Of a stretch of DNA of 64,000 nt, positions 1 through 9,324 are shown in pieces (positions within the stretch are counted from its first letter, which is position 1; each line of letters begins with the position of its first letter). A model generated the notes under the pieces. That model was not told the DNA's origin, did not search any database, and worked only from the letters and a program-made list of their open reading frames with translations. This DNA is from Verrucomicrobiales bacterium (GTDB lineage Bacteria; Verrucomicrobiota; Verrucomicrobiia; Limisphaerales; J093). The stretch is from contig JACKPW010000009.1 in NCBI GenBank assembly GCA_024233215.1, positions 186,001-250,000 on the forward strand, read 5' to 3'. The position numbers and the translations under genes were made by a program.

Positions 1-1231
1 TTTCGTAGGTGGTCCGCTTGGTGGCGGCGTTGCGGGTAACCATGGCGGAGGTGCCGCCCGGTCCCGCTTCCTCCAGCATCACCTGGTCACCCAGCGCGCC
101 TTCCACGCCGCCGAGGGCGTAGTTGTAGAGCGCGATCTGCGTGTCCTGCTTGCCGTTGGCGATCATGAGCTGGACGGAGTCGCCGTTCCAAGCGCTGTTC
201 GCCGAGTTCTCGTGGTAATCATCCGTGACCACAAAACCGAAATAGACGTTGTCCGTGTCATAGACGATCTGGACCGCGGAGGTTTGATCATCCGGACCAC
301 TCCAGGTGCCGCCGGCGTATTCCTCGAACAGGACCAGTTCCCCGGTGCGTCCCGAGCCCTTCGGTACCGCGAACTTCGGATCCGAGAGCACCGGTATCCC
401 GGTCCACTCTCCGAGGTCACCGTCCACCACGATTGGGTTGGGGGCGGGATTGGCGGTGTAGTATTCCTTGCCGGGCTCGATGTCATTGGACATGGCCAGC
501 GTCACCAGGGCCGTTTGCTCGGGGCTCTTCCCGAACACCAGCGCGTGGGCGCCGAGACCACCCCAGCCCTTCTGTCCCGGAGTGTCCTTATCCCCGTCGT
601 TGATCGCCATGCCGAGGCCGAACTGAACGCCCCCGCCCAGTGTTTCGAGGCCCAGCGAGGCCTTCGGCAGTTTGATTTCGTAGATGGTCCGCTTGGTGGT
701 GGTGTTCCGGGTGACCACGGCCGAGGTGCCGCCCGGCCCTGCTTCCTCGAGCATCACCAGTTCGCCCAGAGCTTCCTCCACGCCCCCAAGAGCGTAATTG
801 TAGAGTGCAATCTGGGTGTCCCGCGCGTCGTTCGCGATCATCAACTGCACCGAGTCGCCGTTCCACGCGCTGTTGGCCGAGTTCTCGTGGTAATCGTCGG
901 TGACGATGAAGCCGAAGTAGACGTTCTCGTCATCGTAGACCACTTGGACGGCGGAGGTCTGGTCATCCGGACCGGTCCAAGTGCCGCCGGCATATTCCTC
1001 GAAAAACACCAGGTCACCGTCCGGTCCGGATCCCTTGGGGATCGAGAATCTCGGGTCGGCGAGCAGTTGGGCCCCTTTCCATTCGGAAAGGTCGCCGTCG
1101 AGGACGATGGGGTTTGGGGCCTTGATGGCCGTGTAGTATTCCTTTCCAGGCTCAATGTCATTGGCCCAGGCACCGACCTGCGCAAGGCAGGCCGTCGCGG
1201 CCAGGACATGGATCAATCGTTTGGTTCTCAT
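1..1231 (-). CDS. Exported protein with tandem CBM9-like (sugar-binding) domains, 3' end cut by window
   Basis: The frame opens at an ATG at 1231 and runs without a stop to base 1, so at least 410 residues are present and the C-terminus is missing. Residues 1-23 are a signal peptide (MRTKRLIHVLAATACLAQ, AWA cleavage site). Residues 24-246 and 247 onward are near-identical repeats, each starting NDIEPGKEYYTA, then IVLDGDLSEW or IVVDGDLGEW, then YFGFxVTDDYHENS. The VDGxLxEW start and the DNVYFGFxVTDD strand are typical of CBM9/DOMON-like carbohydrate-binding folds, so an exported glycan-binding role is inferred. No catalytic domain is visible. It lies downstream of the pseudopilin gene and a broken copy of its own repeat end. 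The family assignment is by eye. Confidence 0.75.
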   Translation of the reverse strand, partial: MRTKRLIHVLAATACLAQVGAWANDIEPGKEYYTAIKAPNPIVLDGDLSEWKGAQLLADPRFSIPKGSGPDGDLVFFEEYAGGTWTGPDDQTSAVQVVYDDENVYFGFIVTDDYHENSANSAWNGDSVQLMIANDARDTQIALYNYALGGVEEALGELVMLEEAGPGGTSAVVTRNTTTKRTIYEIKLPKASLGLETLGGGVQFGLGMAINDGDKDTPGQKGWGGLGAHALVFGKSPEQTALVTLAMSNDIEPGKEYYTANPAPNPIVVDGDLGEWTGIPVLSDPKFAVPKGSGRTGELVLFEEYAGGTWSGPDDQTSAVQIVYDTDNVYFGFVVTDDYHENSANSAWNGDSVQLMIANGKQDTQIALYNYALGGVEGALGDQVMLEEAGPGGTSAMVTRNAATKRTTYE

Positions 1232-1425
1232 GGAACTGGTTTCTTCCCGTTCTGTTTGTTGTTGACTCGCTGGTTCGGGCTGACGGTTGGCAAAATGCCT
1301 CAGCCTAGGGTTTTGTAAAGCAGAAATCTCCCCTTCCCAAGGGGCGAAACGCGCTCCGGCAGGGGGGAGGAGCGGCGGAATGTGGGCGACTCCGCAGCCG
1401 CATCCATGCAGTGAAGGGCCCGCCC

Positions 1426-1562
1426 CGGCAGCGTCACGAGGGCGGTTTTCCCCGGCGACTTGCCGAACACGAGCGCATGGGCGCCCAAGCCGCCCCAGCC
1501 TCTCTGGCCCGGGGGTGTCCTGGTCCCCGTCGTTGATCGCCATGCCGAGGCCGAACCGGATG
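1426..1562 (-). pseudogene. Frameshifted remnant of a CBM9-like repeat end
   Basis: Read on the minus strand, this stretch encodes FGLGMAINDGDQDTPG in one frame and then GWGGLGAHALVFGKSP in the next. Together these match the end of each repeat in the neighbouring CBM9-like gene (FGLGMAINDGDKDTPG, GAHALVFGKSP). The frame slips by one extra C in the run at 1508-1520. The fragment begins a few bases after the stop of the upstream pseudopilin gene and has no start codon of its own. It is best read as the decayed 3' end of a former copy of the gene. Confidence 0.7.
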
Positions 1563-1566
1563 CAAG

Positions 1567-2445
1567 CTATTTCCGGCTCGTCGTGCGTTCGCTCAACCAG
1601 ATCACATCCGGATTCCCCGGGGAAACCACATTCAGCTGGAGCTGGCCCGTGTATTCAATCGGCGGTTGGGTCCGCTCGTCCACCCATTTCTTGATCTCTG
1701 CGTGCCCGTCGACGAACGAGAACCCACCGGCTCCGTTGTGGTAACTCGCCGGGAAGTCGATGATGCGGGTATTCGCCAGGTTGTCGGTCGGCTGAACTGC
1801 CAGTCCGGCGCCGTTGATGCTGTCAGGATGTTCGTCCCCGACGCCGAAGACCATGGTGGGCGAGATCACGTCACTGAGTTTCCGCATGATGCGGTAGTCC
1901 GCCCCGGCCTTCAGGATCCAACTCGCCGTGGCATTCCAGCCGATGCCTTGGTTCATTGAGATGCTCCGGACCCGGGCCATGCGTTTGCCTCCCACCGTGA
2001 CGGCGCTACGGTCGGCGGGGCATTTGTAGATTTCCGCCGAGTTGTTGTAGGGGGCGAGCTTGGCCCACTGCGGGTCGGTCAGGAAGAGCGTATTCGTGTT
2101 GTCGGTGTTTCCTCCGTTGAAATCGAGGAGGCCGCAAACCCAGCCCTGCCCCGCCACGTTCTGCGCCCGGCCTTCCGGATTCGGTGGCAGCTGTCCCTCG
2201 TAATCGTCGGGATACATTAGCCAGGCCAGTTGTATCTGTTTCAGGTTGCTCAGGCAGGCGATGCCGTGGGCTTTGGCCTTGGCCCGGCTCAAGGCCGGGA
2301 GGAGCATCCCTGCGAGAATGGCGATGATGGCAATCACCACCAGCAACTCGATCAAGGTGAAAGCGGCCAGGCTGGAACGGCGGCCAGCGAGGGGGTCGCT
2401 GGGACCGGTGGGGCGGACGGTTGGCGCTGAAAGTGACCTTGTCAT
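1567..2445 (-). CDS. Type II secretion-like pseudopilin, H-X9-DG type
   Basis: This 292-aa protein has the type IV prepilin leader and hydrophobic helix ([18 protein letters not shown], residues about 29-46), cleaved and methylated by a prepilin peptidase in this family. The body has the features common in Verrucomicrobia and Planctomycetes paralogues: [16 protein letters not shown] and a C-terminal [13 protein letters not shown] segment (H-X9-DG-like). The ATG at 2445 overlaps the stop of the upstream SUMF1-domain gene by the four bases ATGA, which implies translational coupling and decides the start; upstream in-frame codons would overlap that gene. These proteins are numerous in such genomes and their individual cargo or role is unknown. 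Confidence 0.88.
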   Translation of the reverse strand: MTRSLSAPTVRPTGPSDPLAGRRSSLAAFTLIELLVVIAIIAILAGMLLPALSRAKAKAHGIACLSNLKQIQLAWLMYPDDYEGQLPPNPEGRAQNVAGQGWVCGLLDFNGGNTDNTNTLFLTDPQWAKLAPYNNSAEIYKCPADRSAVTVGGKRMARVRSISMNQGIGWNATASWILKAGADYRIMRKLSDVISPTMVFGVGDEHPDSINGAGLAVQPTDNLANTRIIDFPASYHNGAGGFSFVDGHAEIKKWVDERTQPPIEYTGQLQLNVVSPGNPDVIWLSERTTSRK

Positions 2446-3311
2446 GGCGTGGCGGCAGGGGGTTGGTTGGTTGGGGTGGAAACAGGCGGTGGCGGCGGCT
2501 TCGGCAATTCCCGGCCCAGCGCGACGCGGAAGCCCACGAAATGGATGCCGTTCGAGGGCTCCATCATGAAACGGTTGGAACAGCGCGCGAACTTCACCTC
2601 GTTGTTCCAACCGCCACCCCGGAAGACCTTGAACTTGCCGTTTGGCGGGCCGACCGGATCGGTCACCGCGTCCCCGGCGTAATCGGCGAACCAGTCGGCG
2701 CACCATTCCCAGACATTTCCGTGCATGTCGTACAAGCCCCAGGCGTTCGGTTGCTTCAAGCCCACCGGGTGGGAGGTCATTTCACTGTTCTCCTGCGTCC
2801 AGGCATACGCGGCGGCGGCGCTCTCCTGGTCGCCAAAGCTGAAGTGGTTGGTGCTTCCGGCCCGGCAGGCGTATTCCCACTCGGCCTCGGTCGGTAGACG
2901 ATAAACATAGCCGGGCGCCAGATGCCCGGCGGCCCGCTCCCGTTTGGTGAGAGCGGCGCAATACGCCGCCGCCTCCTCGTTGCTGACCTTCTCAACGGGG
3001 CGCTGATCGTCGCCGGTGAAGTGGCTCGGATTGCCGCCGGTGAGGGCCGAATACTCACGCTGGGTCACCTCGAACCGGGACAGCCAGAAATCCCGGGTCA
3101 GGGTCAATTCCTGCTTCAGTCGGGTGAAACCGCCCGCCGGGATGTGGACCATGTTGGTCAGTGGGACCAGCGTGACCGCGGGGGCGGGAGTCGGTGGGGG
3201 GGCATCGGTGCCGGTGTTTGCCGGGGCCCGGTGGCAACCACTGACACATCCCAAGCCACCCGCCAGCAACGCGGTTCCCGTCCATCGCCTGATCTCATTC
3301 CGCAGCATCAT
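2442..3311 (-). CDS. SUMF1/FGE-sulfatase-domain protein, probable lipoprotein
   Basis: This 289-aa protein has an N-terminal export signal ending in a lipobox-like GCVSGC, a proline-rich linker, then a complete SUMF1-type C-lectin fold: [48 protein letters not shown] and FRGGGWNN with C-terminal VGFRVAL. True formylglycine-generating enzymes use a closely spaced Cys pair near the C-terminus. Here only one Cys (ARCSNRF) is present, so sulfatase activation is doubtful and a binding or scaffolding role is more likely. Its start (ATG 3311, or 3308) lies inside the end of the FG-GAP gene, and its stop overlaps the pseudopilin start, so the three genes are probably co-translated. Confidence 0.85.
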   Translation of the reverse strand: MMLRNEIRRWTGTALLAGGLGCVSGCHRAPANTGTDAPPPTPAPAVTLVPLTNMVHIPAGGFTRLKQELTLTRDFWLSRFEVTQREYSALTGGNPSHFTGDDQRPVEKVSNEEAAAYCAALTKRERAAGHLAPGYVYRLPTEAEWEYACRAGSTNHFSFGDQESAAAAYAWTQENSEMTSHPVGLKQPNAWGLYDMHGNVWEWCADWFADYAGDAVTDPVGPPNGKFKVFRGGGWNNEVKFARCSNRFMMEPSNGIHFVGFRVALGRELPKPPPPPVSTPTNQPPAATP

Positions 3312-6300
3312 CGAGTTGCACGACAACTTCCCGCGGATCGCCCTCGAGAGCCACCACTTTTTCCTGCCCGCCGGGCCAGCGGACCCAAAGCACCGCCGCC
3401 CGTTTGGCCCCGCCGAGCACCTGGGTGGCCGCTTCCTGGGACCAGTAACCCGACCCCGATTGAATCGTCCGGACCGGTCCTTCGGAGCCATCCCGGAACC
3501 GTAACCGCAGTTCGGCACCCACGGCGTGAGGGTTGAGCGGTGAACCGTGCACCACGACGCGAAGACCCGGTTCGGCCGTTTCGTTGCGAAAGAGCAGGGT
3601 GGGGCCGCTGCTCTGGCCCAGGGCGAGGTCGAGGCGCCCGTCATGATCGAAATCCGCCAGCGCCGCACCGCGCTGTTCGCCCAACGCCACCACACCCGAT
3701 TCCACCGCGGCGAAGGTGCCATCGCCGTGCCCCTCCAGCCAGAGTCCGCGGCCGGAATCCTCGCGGGACAAATCCGATCCGGTTCCGAGGAAGTTCTGGC
3801 CCAGGAACAGGTCCTCCCGGCCGTCGCCGTTGAAGTCACCGGTGTTCACCGCGAAGGCCGGGGCCAGTTGGGCCGCCGCGGGCAGGGGGCGCCAGACGTA
3901 GTTCGTCCCGTGGTTCAGGAACACGCCGGAATCCAGGCACCGGGCTTCCACCCACCGGGCGGCAGCCGAAGCCGGACCCAGAATATCCGCCACCGTCGCG
4001 TTGCCGTAGGCTTCGTGGGTGGCGATCCTTTGCGGAAGATCCAGAAAACCGCGTGCCAGCCAGGGTCTCGGCCGGATCGGTCGCCAGGTTTCCCCATCCG
4101 CCCAGGCTTCCACAATCTCCACCGCTCCGTCCTCGTTAAAGTCCCCGTAGAACAGGCGAATCGCGGGTGCGTGGTCGAGTTCGTAGAGCGAATTCCGTCC
4201 CCAGTTCCCGGCCACCAGATCCGGCCTTCCATCCGCATCGAAATCGCCCACGGTGATCCCCGTCCAGCAACCCGTACGTCCCGCGAAGCCCCATTCCTCG
4301 GTCGTCTCCGTGAAGGTATCCCGGTCGTTGCGGAAGATCCGGACCGGACCCCACTCCATCGCCAGCGCCAGGTCGGGGTCGCCGTCCCGGTCCAGGTCGC
4401 AGAAGGTGGCGCCGTTCACGAGACCGACCGCGGCGAAGGTGCGGCTGCGTGCCTCATCGATCCGAAGCGTCCCGGCGTCATTTCGCCAGATCATGGAATC
4501 AACCGGTTCGGGATAACGGTCCGGACGATGCCTTCCGCCGACGAAGAGATCCAGATCGCCGTCGCCATCGATGTCGGCCAGGGCAAGCGGGCCGGGGCTG
4601 CCGTCCGGAACGGCAAGTGCTTCGGGGGTGAATCGGAGTCGGGAACTGTCGAAACCGGCCAGAGGCAGCCGCTCAATCGCCGCGGTGGTCCCCAGTCCGG
4701 TTTCATAATTGGACCGGGCAACGAGCAGGAACGGGGCTCCCCGGCCATCGGGCCAGGCCACGACCGCCCCCTGGTCTCCCGTTGCCGGAGGTTCGACTTC
4801 CAACGCTTGGAAGGCGCGACCCTCCTGGTTGAGCAGGAGCGCCAGTCGCCCGCCTTGGGCGGCGCCGATGACGAGGTCCTCCCAGCCATCGCCGTTGGTG
4901 TCAACCCAGGCCAGGCCCGGTCCCAGTCGACTCAGGCGGCGCGGCAACAGCGGCTGGCGGCTCCAATCGTCCAATCCATCCTCCACATGAACGTGCTGGA
5001 GCAGGTTGCTCACATCGCGAAACCATGACGTGGATTCGGGTCCTCGGCCTTCGGCGTTCGGGTTTCCGTCCGGGCCCGGTTCCCCGGCGGGTTCGATCAC
5101 CTCGCATAACACGTTCGGCTGAACCGGTAACGTCGTCCGACGCCCGCTTCGCCAAAGCACCTCGAGCCGCCACTCCCGGCTCTCCGCCGAATCCGCTGCA
5201 AACACCCGTAACGCCTGGTCGCCGGAGAGGTAGCGTCCCCCCGCCATCATCTCCTGCGATTGCGCGACCCGGCCGCCGGTCAGGCGGAGACGGGCCCCGA
5301 TCCCCTGCGTGTTGGGGGTCCGCCCCTTGAGCCGCACGGCGATGCGGCCCGCCGCGGTTTCATTGCGGTACAGGCCGGCGACGCCGTTCAGGTTGTTGGC
5401 CACGACGTCCAGGTCGCCGTCGCCATCGAGGTCACCGGCCGCCATGCCATTGGAAACGCCCGACCGGCTGAAGCCCCAGGCTTCACTCACCTGCTCGAAC
5501 GTCCCGTCCCCGCGATTGTGGAAGGCGACATTCTCGGTCAGCCACGACGGATGAAACTGCCGGAAACGTTTGCGTTGTTCGAAGGTCAGTCGCATGCCGC
5601 GCAGGGCATCGACACTGTCCTGGTCCATGACGTCGAACTCAAAGCCGTTGGCGACGAGCAGGTCCTCGTAACCATCGAGGTCCACGTCCAGGAAGATCGG
5701 GCACCAGGACCAGTCGGTGGCCGCCACCCCGGCGTGCAGGGCGACCTCGGCGAACGAACCATCCGCCCGTCCCAGATAGAGCATGTTGCGGTTGAATCGC
5801 GGCACCTCTTCCGCGCGTTCAACGCCGGTGGGATCGGGGATGTCCCGCATCAGCTGCCGCATCCGGCGTGCGGGCGATCGTGCCAGCATGTCCAGCACCA
5901 GCAGATCGTCGTGTCCGTCACGATCGACGTCCGCGAAGTCGAGCGACATGGAGGACCGGCTGGTGTGGCGGAAGGTGGACGGCGGGGGTTCGTGAAAGGT
6001 GCCGTCGCCCGCGTTCAGCCACAGCCGGTCCGCCGAGGCATTGTCGTTGCACACATAGAAGTCCGGGGCGCCGTCGCCGTTGAGATCGCGGAACATGACC
6101 GAGAGCCCCCATTCGCGAAACGGCCCGACGGGTTGGCCTGCCGCGTCGCGGAAGAGCCCGGGTTGCTGGTCGATCGCCGTGAAATGTCCCGCGCCGTCGT
6201 TGCGGTAGAATCCGTCCGCCTCGGGCAGTTCCCGCACGCGTCCCCCGGGCAGTACCTGGAAACGGTCCTTCCAATAGGGCAGGGTGGTGGGTTGCCCGTT

Positions 6301-6996
6301 GACCTTGGTGATCCGCCACTCGTCACCGTTGCGGCCCAGGGCAAAGCGGGTGGTCGGGTCGGCCAGGTGCATCACGTCGATGTAGTGAGTGCAATAGAGA
6401 TCCAGGTCGCCGTCGCCGTCGATGTCCGCCAGGGCCAGCGAGGTGGGGGAGGCCGTGCGGGAAAGCCCGGCGTTCATGGCCTCGGTCCAGTTGCCCCGGC
6501 CATCGTTCAGAAAGAGCCGGGTCCCTGCGGCGATGCCGTTGACCAACAGGTCGAGGTCGGTGTCGCCGTCGACATCCGCGAAGGCGGCACCGGTGGAAAG
6601 CTGTTCCGCACAGGCTGCCGCGCCGATCGTCAGTTCCGCGAAGCGCCAGTTGCCGAGATTGCGATAGAGGCGATTCGGACCGTCGAGACCGCAGAAGTAG
6701 AGGTCCGGGCGGTCGTCGGCATCGATGTCGCCGATGGCCACGCCGGAACCGTTGTGGGCCACGGCGTTGGTGAGTGAGAGGTCGCCGGTCAGGACGTTGG
6801 TGAACGTGATGCCGGTCTGCCCGGGCGGCAGGGAGGTGAAGCCGGTCCGACCGCTGGCGGGGACCGAAAGCGGCGTCTGGCGGAGGGCGGCGGTTTCGGA
6901 TGGGACCGATGGGATCGATGGGACGGATGCGAACAGGGTGACCGGACTGACGGAGAGCCAGATTGCCAGGGGAATGCTGTGGTGCGCGCGAGGCAT
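3295..6996 (-). CDS. FG-GAP/VCBS beta-propeller protein with ASPIC/UnbV domains
   Basis: This 1233-aa exported protein has an N-terminal hydrophobic signal (about residues 8-25). The body is dominated by repeats of the calcium-binding type DxDxDGxxDL, for example DIDADDRPDLYF, DVDGDTDLDLLV, DIDGDGDLDLYC and DLDGDGDLDVVA. These are FG-GAP/VCBS blades that in related proteins build integrin-like beta-propellers. ASPIC/UnbV-like segments follow near residues 570-640 (GARLRLTGG, GGRYLSGDQ) and at the C-terminus (GAELRLRF, SGYWSQ, VRWPGGQ). The gene starts 24 bases after the GlcD-type oxidase stop and overlaps the next gene by 17 bases. A cell-surface or extracellular binding role is inferred; the ligand is unknown. 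Confidence 0.9.
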   Translation of the reverse strand: MPRAHHSIPLAIWLSVSPVTLFASVPSIPSVPSETAALRQTPLSVPASGRTGFTSLPPGQTGITFTNVLTGDLSLTNAVAHNGSGVAIGDIDADDRPDLYFCGLDGPNRLYRNLGNWRFAELTIGAAACAEQLSTGAAFADVDGDTDLDLLVNGIAAGTRLFLNDGRGNWTEAMNAGLSRTASPTSLALADIDGDGDLDLYCTHYIDVMHLADPTTRFALGRNGDEWRITKVNGQPTTLPYWKDRFQVLPGGRVRELPEADGFYRNDGAGHFTAIDQQPGLFRDAAGQPVGPFREWGLSVMFRDLNGDGAPDFYVCNDNASADRLWLNAGDGTFHEPPPSTFRHTSRSSMSLDFADVDRDGHDDLLVLDMLARSPARRMRQLMRDIPDPTGVERAEEVPRFNRNMLYLGRADGSFAEVALHAGVAATDWSWCPIFLDVDLDGYEDLLVANGFEFDVMDQDSVDALRGMRLTFEQRKRFRQFHPSWLTENVAFHNRGDGTFEQVSEAWGFSRSGVSNGMAAGDLDGDGDLDVVANNLNGVAGLYRNETAAGRIAVRLKGRTPNTQGIGARLRLTGGRVAQSQEMMAGGRYLSGDQALRVFAADSAESREWRLEVLWRSGRRTTLPVQPNVLCEVIEPAGEPGPDGNPNAEGRGPESTSWFRDVSNLLQHVHVEDGLDDWSRQPLLPRRLSRLGPGLAWVDTNGDGWEDLVIGAAQGGRLALLLNQEGRAFQALEVEPPATGDQGAVVAWPDGRGAPFLLVARSNYETGLGTTAAIERLPLAGFDSSRLRFTPEALAVPDGSPGPLALADIDGDGDLDLFVGGRHRPDRYPEPVDSMIWRNDAGTLRIDEARSRTFAAVGLVNGATFCDLDRDGDPDLALAMEWGPVRIFRNDRDTFTETTEEWGFAGRTGCWTGITVGDFDADGRPDLVAGNWGRNSLYELDHAPAIRLFYGDFNEDGAVEIVEAWADGETWRPIRPRPWLARGFLDLPQRIATHEAYGNATVADILGPASAAARWVEARCLDSGVFLNHGTNYVWRPLPAAAQLAPAFAVNTGDFNGDGREDLFLGQNFLGTGSDLSREDSGRGLWLEGHGDGTFAAVESGVVALGEQRGAALADFDHDGRLDLALGQSSGPTLLFRNETAEPGLRVVVHGSPLNPHAVGAELRLRFRDGSEGPVRTIQSGSGYWSQEAATQVLGGAKRAAVLWVRWPGGQEKVVALEGDPREVVVQLDDAAE

Positions 6997-7020
6997 GTCG
7001 AGCTTGGAGGCTCACCCTCC

Positions 7021-8412
7021 TCACTCCGGCATGTCGATGACCTTGCCGGGATTGAGGATGCCTTTCGGATCGAACAGTCGGCGCAATTCCCGCATCACCC
7101 GCAGCGAGGCCGCATCCGCAAACCGGGGCAGATACTTTTTCTTCGCCACGCCGACCCCATGTTCGCCGGTGATGGTGCCCCCCAGGCGGATCGCTTCGTC
7201 GAAGAGTTCGGCGAAGGCGGCCTCGACCCGGTGCATTTCCTCCTCATTACGCTCGTCGGTCAGGAAGGTGGGATGCAGGTTGCCGTCGCCCATGTGCCCG
7301 AACGTGCCGACGCGGAGGTTGTGTTTCTGGGCGATTTCCGCGACGAACCGGACCATGTGGGCGAGTTGGCTGCGCGGGACCGTGATGTCCTCGAGAATGG
7401 TGGTGGGCATGACGCGTGCCAGGGCGGCGAAGGCGGTCCGGCGGGCACTGGCGAGCCGGGCGGCTTCGGCCTCGTCCTTTGCCACAAGCACTTCCTTGCA
7501 CGCGTTCTTGCGGGCGATTTCCTGCATGCGGGCGGCCTCGGCCTCGACGACGGGTGCCGCCCCGTCGGTTTCCATCAACAACAGGGCTTCGCAATCGCGC
7601 GGGAGCCCGATCTTCGCATAGTCGTCCACGCAGTGGATGGTGGTGCGGTCGAGGAACTCGAGGGTGCAGGGGATGATCTGGGCGGCGATGATGTCCGAGA
7701 CGGTCTGTGCCGCCTGATCCATCTGGGCGAACGTGGCCAGCATCGTGCGCTTGGTCTCCGGTTTGGGAATGAGTTTGAGCAGCACCTTGGTGATCACGCC
7801 GAGAGTGCCTTCCGAGCCGATGAACACATCCTTGATCGAGTAGCCGGCGACGTCCTTGACGCACTTGTTGCCGGTCCAGAGCACCTCGCCGTCGGGCAGG
7901 ACGACTTCGAGTCCCATGACGTAGTTGCGGGTGACGCCGTATTTCAAGCCGCGCAGACCGCCGGAGTTTTCGGCGACGTTGCCGCCGATACTGGAGATCT
8001 TCATCGAACCGGGGTCGGGCGGGTAGAACAACCCCGCGGCGGTGGCGGCATCGGAGATGGCCTGGGTCGTGGCGCCGGCTTCGGCGAGGAGGGTGAGATT
8101 GGCCCGGTCGACCTCGTCCATCCGGTCCATTCGGACCAGGCAGAGGACGATGCAATCCGGCACCGGCAGACTGCCGCCACTGAGGCCGGTGCCCGAGCCG
8201 CGGGTGACCACCGGGGTGGCGGTTTCATTGGCCAGTTTCAACACGGCGGCGACCTGTTCGGTGCTGCGCGGAAACACCACGCAACCGGGCATGACCCGCA
8301 GGGCGGCGGTGCCGTCGAACGCGTAGGGAATGAGATCCTCCTCCGCCGTGAGCAGGGCGTCCGAATCGAGCAACGACTGGAGACGGGTCAGAACTTCCGG
8401 TGCCAGAGCCAT
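7021..8412 (-). CDS. glcD: FAD-linked oxidase, glycolate oxidase GlcD-like
   Basis: This 463-aa flavoprotein matches the GlcD/D-lactate dehydrogenase family in length. The FAD-binding PCMH domain includes VVTRGSGTGLSGGSLP, PPDPGSMKISSIGGNVAENS and GSEGTLGVITK. The C-terminal substrate domain carries GHMGDGNLHP and the conserved GEHGVGVAKKKYLP, ending LFDPKGILNPGKV. The family oxidises 2-hydroxy acids such as glycolate or D-lactate. GlcE and GlcF partners are not next to it. The ATG at 8412 (MALAPEVL) fits the family N-terminus better than the TTG at 8451. It is the first gene of a minus-strand run whose next members are the FG-GAP and SUMF1-domain genes. Confidence 0.9.
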   Translation of the reverse strand: MALAPEVLTRLQSLLDSDALLTAEEDLIPYAFDGTAALRVMPGCVVFPRSTEQVAAVLKLANETATPVVTRGSGTGLSGGSLPVPDCIVLCLVRMDRMDEVDRANLTLLAEAGATTQAISDAATAAGLFYPPDPGSMKISSIGGNVAENSGGLRGLKYGVTRNYVMGLEVVLPDGEVLWTGNKCVKDVAGYSIKDVFIGSEGTLGVITKVLLKLIPKPETKRTMLATFAQMDQAAQTVSDIIAAQIIPCTLEFLDRTTIHCVDDYAKIGLPRDCEALLLMETDGAAPVVEAEAARMQEIARKNACKEVLVAKDEAEAARLASARRTAFAALARVMPTTILEDITVPRSQLAHMVRFVAEIAQKHNLRVGTFGHMGDGNLHPTFLTDERNEEEMHRVEAAFAELFDEAIRLGGTITGEHGVGVAKKKYLPRFADAASLRVMRELRRLFDPKGILNPGKVIDMPE

Positions 8413-8994
8413 GATGCCGCGAGCATGCGCCGGGCCGAGCGCACGGGTCAAGCCGGGGTGCTGACAGCGGAGTGCTGGCGGAAGATCGGCGTGCCTCCGG
8501 GGGCATCCTGGTGGCCGTCATGGCATTCCCACTCGACCGGCTCGGACTGCTGGAATTCGGACCGCTCCCCCTTCACCCGGACCAGTCGGGGCGGTTCCTC
8601 GGATTTCTCCGTGAAGTGCAGCTCGAGCCGTTGGATCACGGGGCGATCCGACTTTGCCCTCCGGAGCCTCGGCAATGGCCAAGCAGAGGTGGGGAAAAGG
8701 CCGGGAAATCGGTTGGGAAGAAGCGGCAACGGCGGTGATTCCCGTGGGAAAAGGGCCTTTCCAGCGATCCGTCCGAAGCACCCTGAACGTGCCGTTCTTT
8801 GAGCGGCATGGAAACGATGCCGCAGGTGTTGGCCCTGCCGGTTACAGGGGACCACGGCAGCAGTGTGCGGGCGCGGAGAGAATGCAGGTCGGTGGTCTGA
8901 AGGCCGGTTGCGTGCCCCTGGGCACCTTCCTGGTCCCGGCGCATGAGGGCGAAAGGATTGATGGGAGACCTTTCGATCATTACCTTGTGCGCGC
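8413..8994. other. Intergenic stretch with no convincing gene
   Basis: About 580 bases separate the GlcD-type gene from the small plus-strand pair. Open frames exist on both strands because of high GC, but none shows a recognisable motif, start site or family-like composition. The stretch may be degraded coding sequence; nothing specific can be supported. Confidence 0.5.
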
Positions 8995-9324
8995 ATGGAC
9001 CACGAGTTCCAGGACCAGGTGAGCCTCGAAATCGCCCGGCGGGTGGCGGAGCGGTTGCGAGCGTCACCAGCGCCGTTGCTGGTCGCACAGGCCAACTTGG
9101 ACCGCTGGTCGCGACAGAACGCCGATGCCCCGTCGCTCCTGGGTTGCTACGCTGAATGGCGGGCAATCCTGAAGCGGCCGGTTGAGGACATTTGTGCCAC
9201 GCTTCTGGCCGAGACCCAGGAAGGCCGGCGCCTGCGCCAGAACTCCCCTTTCGCCGGGGTGCTGTCCCCCGGCGAAGTCTGGGAAATCAAGTCCCGCCTC
9301 CGTCATGCAGCGGCAACAGCTTGA
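8995..9324 (+). CDS. Small hypothetical protein paired with a DUF6036 protein
   Basis: This 109-aa predicted soluble, mostly helical protein (EIARRVAERLRAS, LLVAQANLDRWS) has no recognised domain. Its 3' end overlaps the start of the following DUF6036-type gene by 20 bases, so the two are very likely co-translated. In the family context, DUF6036 and other nucleotidyltransferase-fold proteins often have a small upstream partner, which suggests an antitoxin- or adaptor-like role; that is inference only. The ATG at 8995 has no clear ribosome-binding site. Confidence 0.6.
   Translation: MDHEFQDQVSLEIARRVAERLRASPAPLLVAQANLDRWSRQNADAPSLLGCYAEWRAILKRPVEDICATLLAETQEGRRLRQNSPFAGVLSPGEVWEIKSRLRHAAATA

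Noticed and set aside
3547..6777. Plus-strand open frames opposite the FG-GAP gene
   Set aside because: The minus-strand frame has clear DxDxDG repeats; the plus-strand products have no motif.
8448..9095. Minus-strand open frame between the GlcD gene and the small pair
   Set aside because: No recognisable domain and no start signal; it overlaps the pair on the other strand.
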